Origin: Acidobacteriota bacterium
Lineage (GTDB): Bacteria > Acidobacteriota > Blastocatellia > UBA7656
Reading direction: 5' to 3'
DNA: 64,000 bases
NCBI GenBank assembly: GCA_016201275.1
Contig: JACQDB010000161.1
Location: 16,058-80,057, forward strand
The position numbers were made by a program, and so were the translations under genes. Below are positions 62,311 through 64,000 of the stretch, piece after piece; the stretch's first letter is position 1; each line of letters begins with the position of its first letter. The notes beneath the pieces are model-generated. The model searched no databases. It was not told where the DNA came from and worked only from the letters and a program-made list of their open reading frames with translations.

Positions 62311-63450
62311 TTACATAGAAGCCAGATTCAAGCGATAGGTATCGGATTTGGGCAATGATGAAGCGACCGACAAGGGTTCCGGTATTTTGCGGAAGGTCAA
62401 ATCCGCGCCGCTTTCATCAACTTCCAGAAACACCACGTCGCCAGCGACAATCTGTTTCGTGGCAATCAGATTCGATAGCGGCAAAACGATATAACGCTCG
62501 ATGACGCGCTTTAAGGGACGCGCTCCGTAACGCCGATCAAAGCCTTCCAGCAGCAGAAAATCTTTGACGCGCTCCGACCAGCGAATAATGAAAGGCCCCT
62601 GACCGGAATCCAGTATGCGGCGTTGCAGCATGGCAAACTCCACATCAATGATGCGATAGAGCGCCTCCTGGCTGAGGGATTGAAAGACCACGACTTTATC
62701 AAGACGGTTCATAAATTCCGGTGAAAATTTCCGCCGCGCCGATTCCACACCGATTTTGTTCAGCCGTTTGTTGAGGGCTTCCGATTCCACCGGCGGTGGC
62801 GAAAAGCCGAGCATTTTGTCCGTCAAATTATTCATCTCCCGCGCCCCCAGATTCGAGGTCAATACCACTATGCAATTGGAAAAATCTACCTGCCGATTGT
62901 CACCCAGCGTCAGTGTCGCTTTGTCCAACACCCCCAGCAGCAGATGCCAGATCACGTCCGAAGCTTTTTCGATTTCATCAAACAGCACCAACGTCAACTT
63001 TTTATCTAGGGTGTGATAGCGATTCAAATTTTCCTGCGTCAACAAAGGCGGCGTCTCGCGGTGTCCCAGATAACCGGGCGGCGCACCAATCAATTTCGAG
63101 ATTTCATGCGAGTGTTGAAATTCGGCGCAATCAATCTTGATGATGGCGTGGGCGTCGCCGAATAACACTTCGGCGGCGGCTTCGACCGAGCGCGTTTTGC
63201 CAGATCCGGTTGGCCCTAAAAAGAGCAGCGTGCCAAGAGGCTTACCGGGGATATTAAGATTCGATAAATAGACTTGATAGATTTGCGAGAGCGCCTGCAC
63301 GGCTTCATCCTGCGCCACGACTTTTTGTAACAACGCCTGTTCAAATTCGTCTGCTTCAATGCTTCTCTTTTTGGTGTTCAAAGAAACCCATTGAGATTCC
63401 GGAGAATTATTGTTGAGATAATCCGCTTGTGATTTCTGCCCAAACATCAT
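62311..63450 (-). CDS. Stand-alone Clp-type AAA+ ATPase (ClpB/ClpA D2-like)
   Basis: 379 residues from ATG 63450, preceded by AAGGAGGAGCAC. A short N-terminal helical part (1-45) and one AAA+ module of the AAA_2/HSP100 D2 class: VVAQDEAVQALSQIYQ, Walker A LFLGPTGSGKT, ISKLIGAPPGYLGHRE pore-loop region, Walker B LVLFDEIEKA, sensor 1 VLTSNLG, arginine-finger region FMNRLDKVVVF, and the small D2 domain with sensor 2 RRYGARPLKRVIERYI. HSP100 chaperones normally have N, D1 and middle domains too; here they are absent. No ClpP loop (IGF/L) is obvious. A sigma-54 promoter lies 97 bp upstream. Role in unfolding stress-damaged proteins is inferred. Confidence 0.88.
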   Translation of the reverse strand: MMFGQKSQADYLNNNSPESQWVSLNTKKRSIEADEFEQALLQKVVAQDEAVQALSQIYQVYLSNLNIPGKPLGTLLFLGPTGSGKTRSVEAAAEVLFGDAHAIIKIDCAEFQHSHEISKLIGAPPGYLGHRETPPLLTQENLNRYHTLDKKLTLVLFDEIEKASDVIWHLLLGVLDKATLTLGDNRQVDFSNCIVVLTSNLGAREMNNLTDKMLGFSPPPVESEALNKRLNKIGVESARRKFSPEFMNRLDKVVVFQSLSQEALYRIIDVEFAMLQRRILDSGQGPFIIRWSERVKDFLLLEGFDRRYGARPLKRVIERYIVLPLSNLIATKQIVAGDVVFLEVDESGADLTFRKIPEPLSVASSLPKSDTYRLNLASM

Positions 63451-63546
63451 GTGCTCCTCCTTGGCCACCGTCTGCCTTGCCTCCAGTAAGTGGCATTCCT
63501 GGATTGACTAGATTGCCCAAAGCTGAAAAGACCCGCTTGCAGTAAG

Positions 63547-63562
63547 GGCAAAACTGATGCCA
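63547..63562 (-). promoter_or_regulatory. Sigma-54 promoter of the Clp-type ATPase gene
   Basis: Minus strand TGGCAT-CAGTT-TTGCC: all conserved positions except the last (W to C), 97 bp before ATG 63450. A half-site CGTATGAA lies 130 bp further upstream (63692-63699). Confidence 0.65.
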
Positions 63563-64000
63563 GAAAGTAGGCGGTCGGCAGTTGCTCGCGGTCACACAGG
63601 CAATTGCTTGAATTGGCAAAACTTATTTTTTTACTGGCGGGGCTGAGGCGGCGGCGTTCCACCAGCGCCGAATGATTCTGGAAATGGCAAACGTATGAAT
63701 AAAAGACAGGGCGAGAAAATGTGTGTGAGAATCAGCCTGTTTTCTGCCTGAACAAAACTTTTTATACCAAATTACCAAAGCAAATCGGTTAAGCGCGTGT
63801 CTGCAAACCGCGAAGCGTGGCCGTAGCCCGACCGTAAGGGAGGGTTTTACTGGTGCCAGCAAGCCCTCCCTTACGGTCTTACTTTTACCCATAAGTCAGA
63901 ACTTCATCAACTGCGATAGTTTTTTAGCCCACGAAGTGGGCGATAGCATATAGCCCAGTGCGTCAGCGCTGGGTAAATGCGAAACCATCTCTCGCTAGCC
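63563..64000. repeat. Gene-free right end with repeats
   Basis: No gene is supported. A perfect 15-bp dyad GACCGTAAGGGAGGG (63830-63844 and 63864-63878) is followed by GCCCACGAAGTGGGC (63927-63941) and CCCAGTGCGTCAGCGCTGGG (63954-63973), hairpins of the type scattered as intergenic repeats. The window ends within such sequence. Confidence 0.5.

Noticed and set aside
1..64000. CRISPR array, rRNA, replication origin
   Set aside because: No regularly spaced direct repeats, rRNA-like sequence or DnaA-box cluster was recognised; all repeats found are dispersed foldbacks.

Overview
The window looks like chromosomal DNA of a free-living aerobic Gram-negative bacterium. GC is moderate (roughly the mid-50s percent by eye). 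The gene families (S41 and M28 secreted peptidases, a Tat-exported Gfo/Idh/MocA oxidoreductase, SYLF, BON, CsbD and DUF3618 proteins, GT-C membrane glycosyltransferases) and the many short intergenic foldback repeats suggest Acidobacteriota, perhaps Blastocatellia. That placement is inference; no rRNA or marker gene here proves it. I see no prophage, CRISPR array, autonomous IS element or replication origin.

Layout. 0.1-2 kb: hemF, then a SAM methyltransferase whose frame is crossed by two consecutive TGA codons followed by a SECIS-like stem-loop, a candidate Sec-Sec selenoprotein. 2.3-6.3 kb: M28 peptidase and an ECF sigma/ChrR-like anti-sigma pair. 6.4-17.7 kb: folD, two amidases, a YARHG-repeat protein, an S41 peptidase, a lytic transglycosylase and a PpiD/SurA-like foldase, i.e. 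an envelope and peptidoglycan block. 17.9-24 kb: two GT-C-type membrane proteins and a GT2-methyltransferase fusion, followed by a tRNA-CAU. 25-30 kb: VOC protein, a broken gene, DUF11 protein, GNAT and Tat oxidoreductase. 30.7-34.1 kb: FAD oxidoreductase, DUF1365 and cyclopropane-fatty-acid synthase operon. 34.9-36.1 kb: nadA coupled to a ribbon-helix-helix regulator. 36.7-48.7 kb: galactose/galactofuranose locus (three GH1-like proteins, glf, glycosyltransferase, galK, galE, SDR, GH43). 49-63.5 kb: stress and envelope island (SYLF, TPR, receiver, two YqjD-like proteins, YqjE-like, DUF3618, hybrid kinase plus NtrC-type regulator, ung, metallothionein, BON, CsbD, stand-alone Clp-type AAA+ ATPase).

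The most coherent hidden signal is regulatory. Sigma-54 (-24/-12) promoters lie in front of the glycosyltransferase-glf-GH1 operon, the GH1-SDR-galE-galK operon, GH43, the TPR gene, the YqjD/YqjE/DUF3618 operon and the Clp-type ATPase. Three of them match the full consensus. Exact CGTATG-N5-CATACG dyads sit at enhancer distance upstream of two of them. The only sigma-54 activator gene in the window (57362-58882) lies among these targets. I infer one sigma-54 regulon joining a galactan locus to membrane-stress genes.

The intergenic space is occupied by at least four families of MITE-like elements of about 100-130 bp, including three copies of one family that are each exactly 129 bp. One copy abuts hemF, one supplies the nadA stop codon and one interrupts a dying gene.
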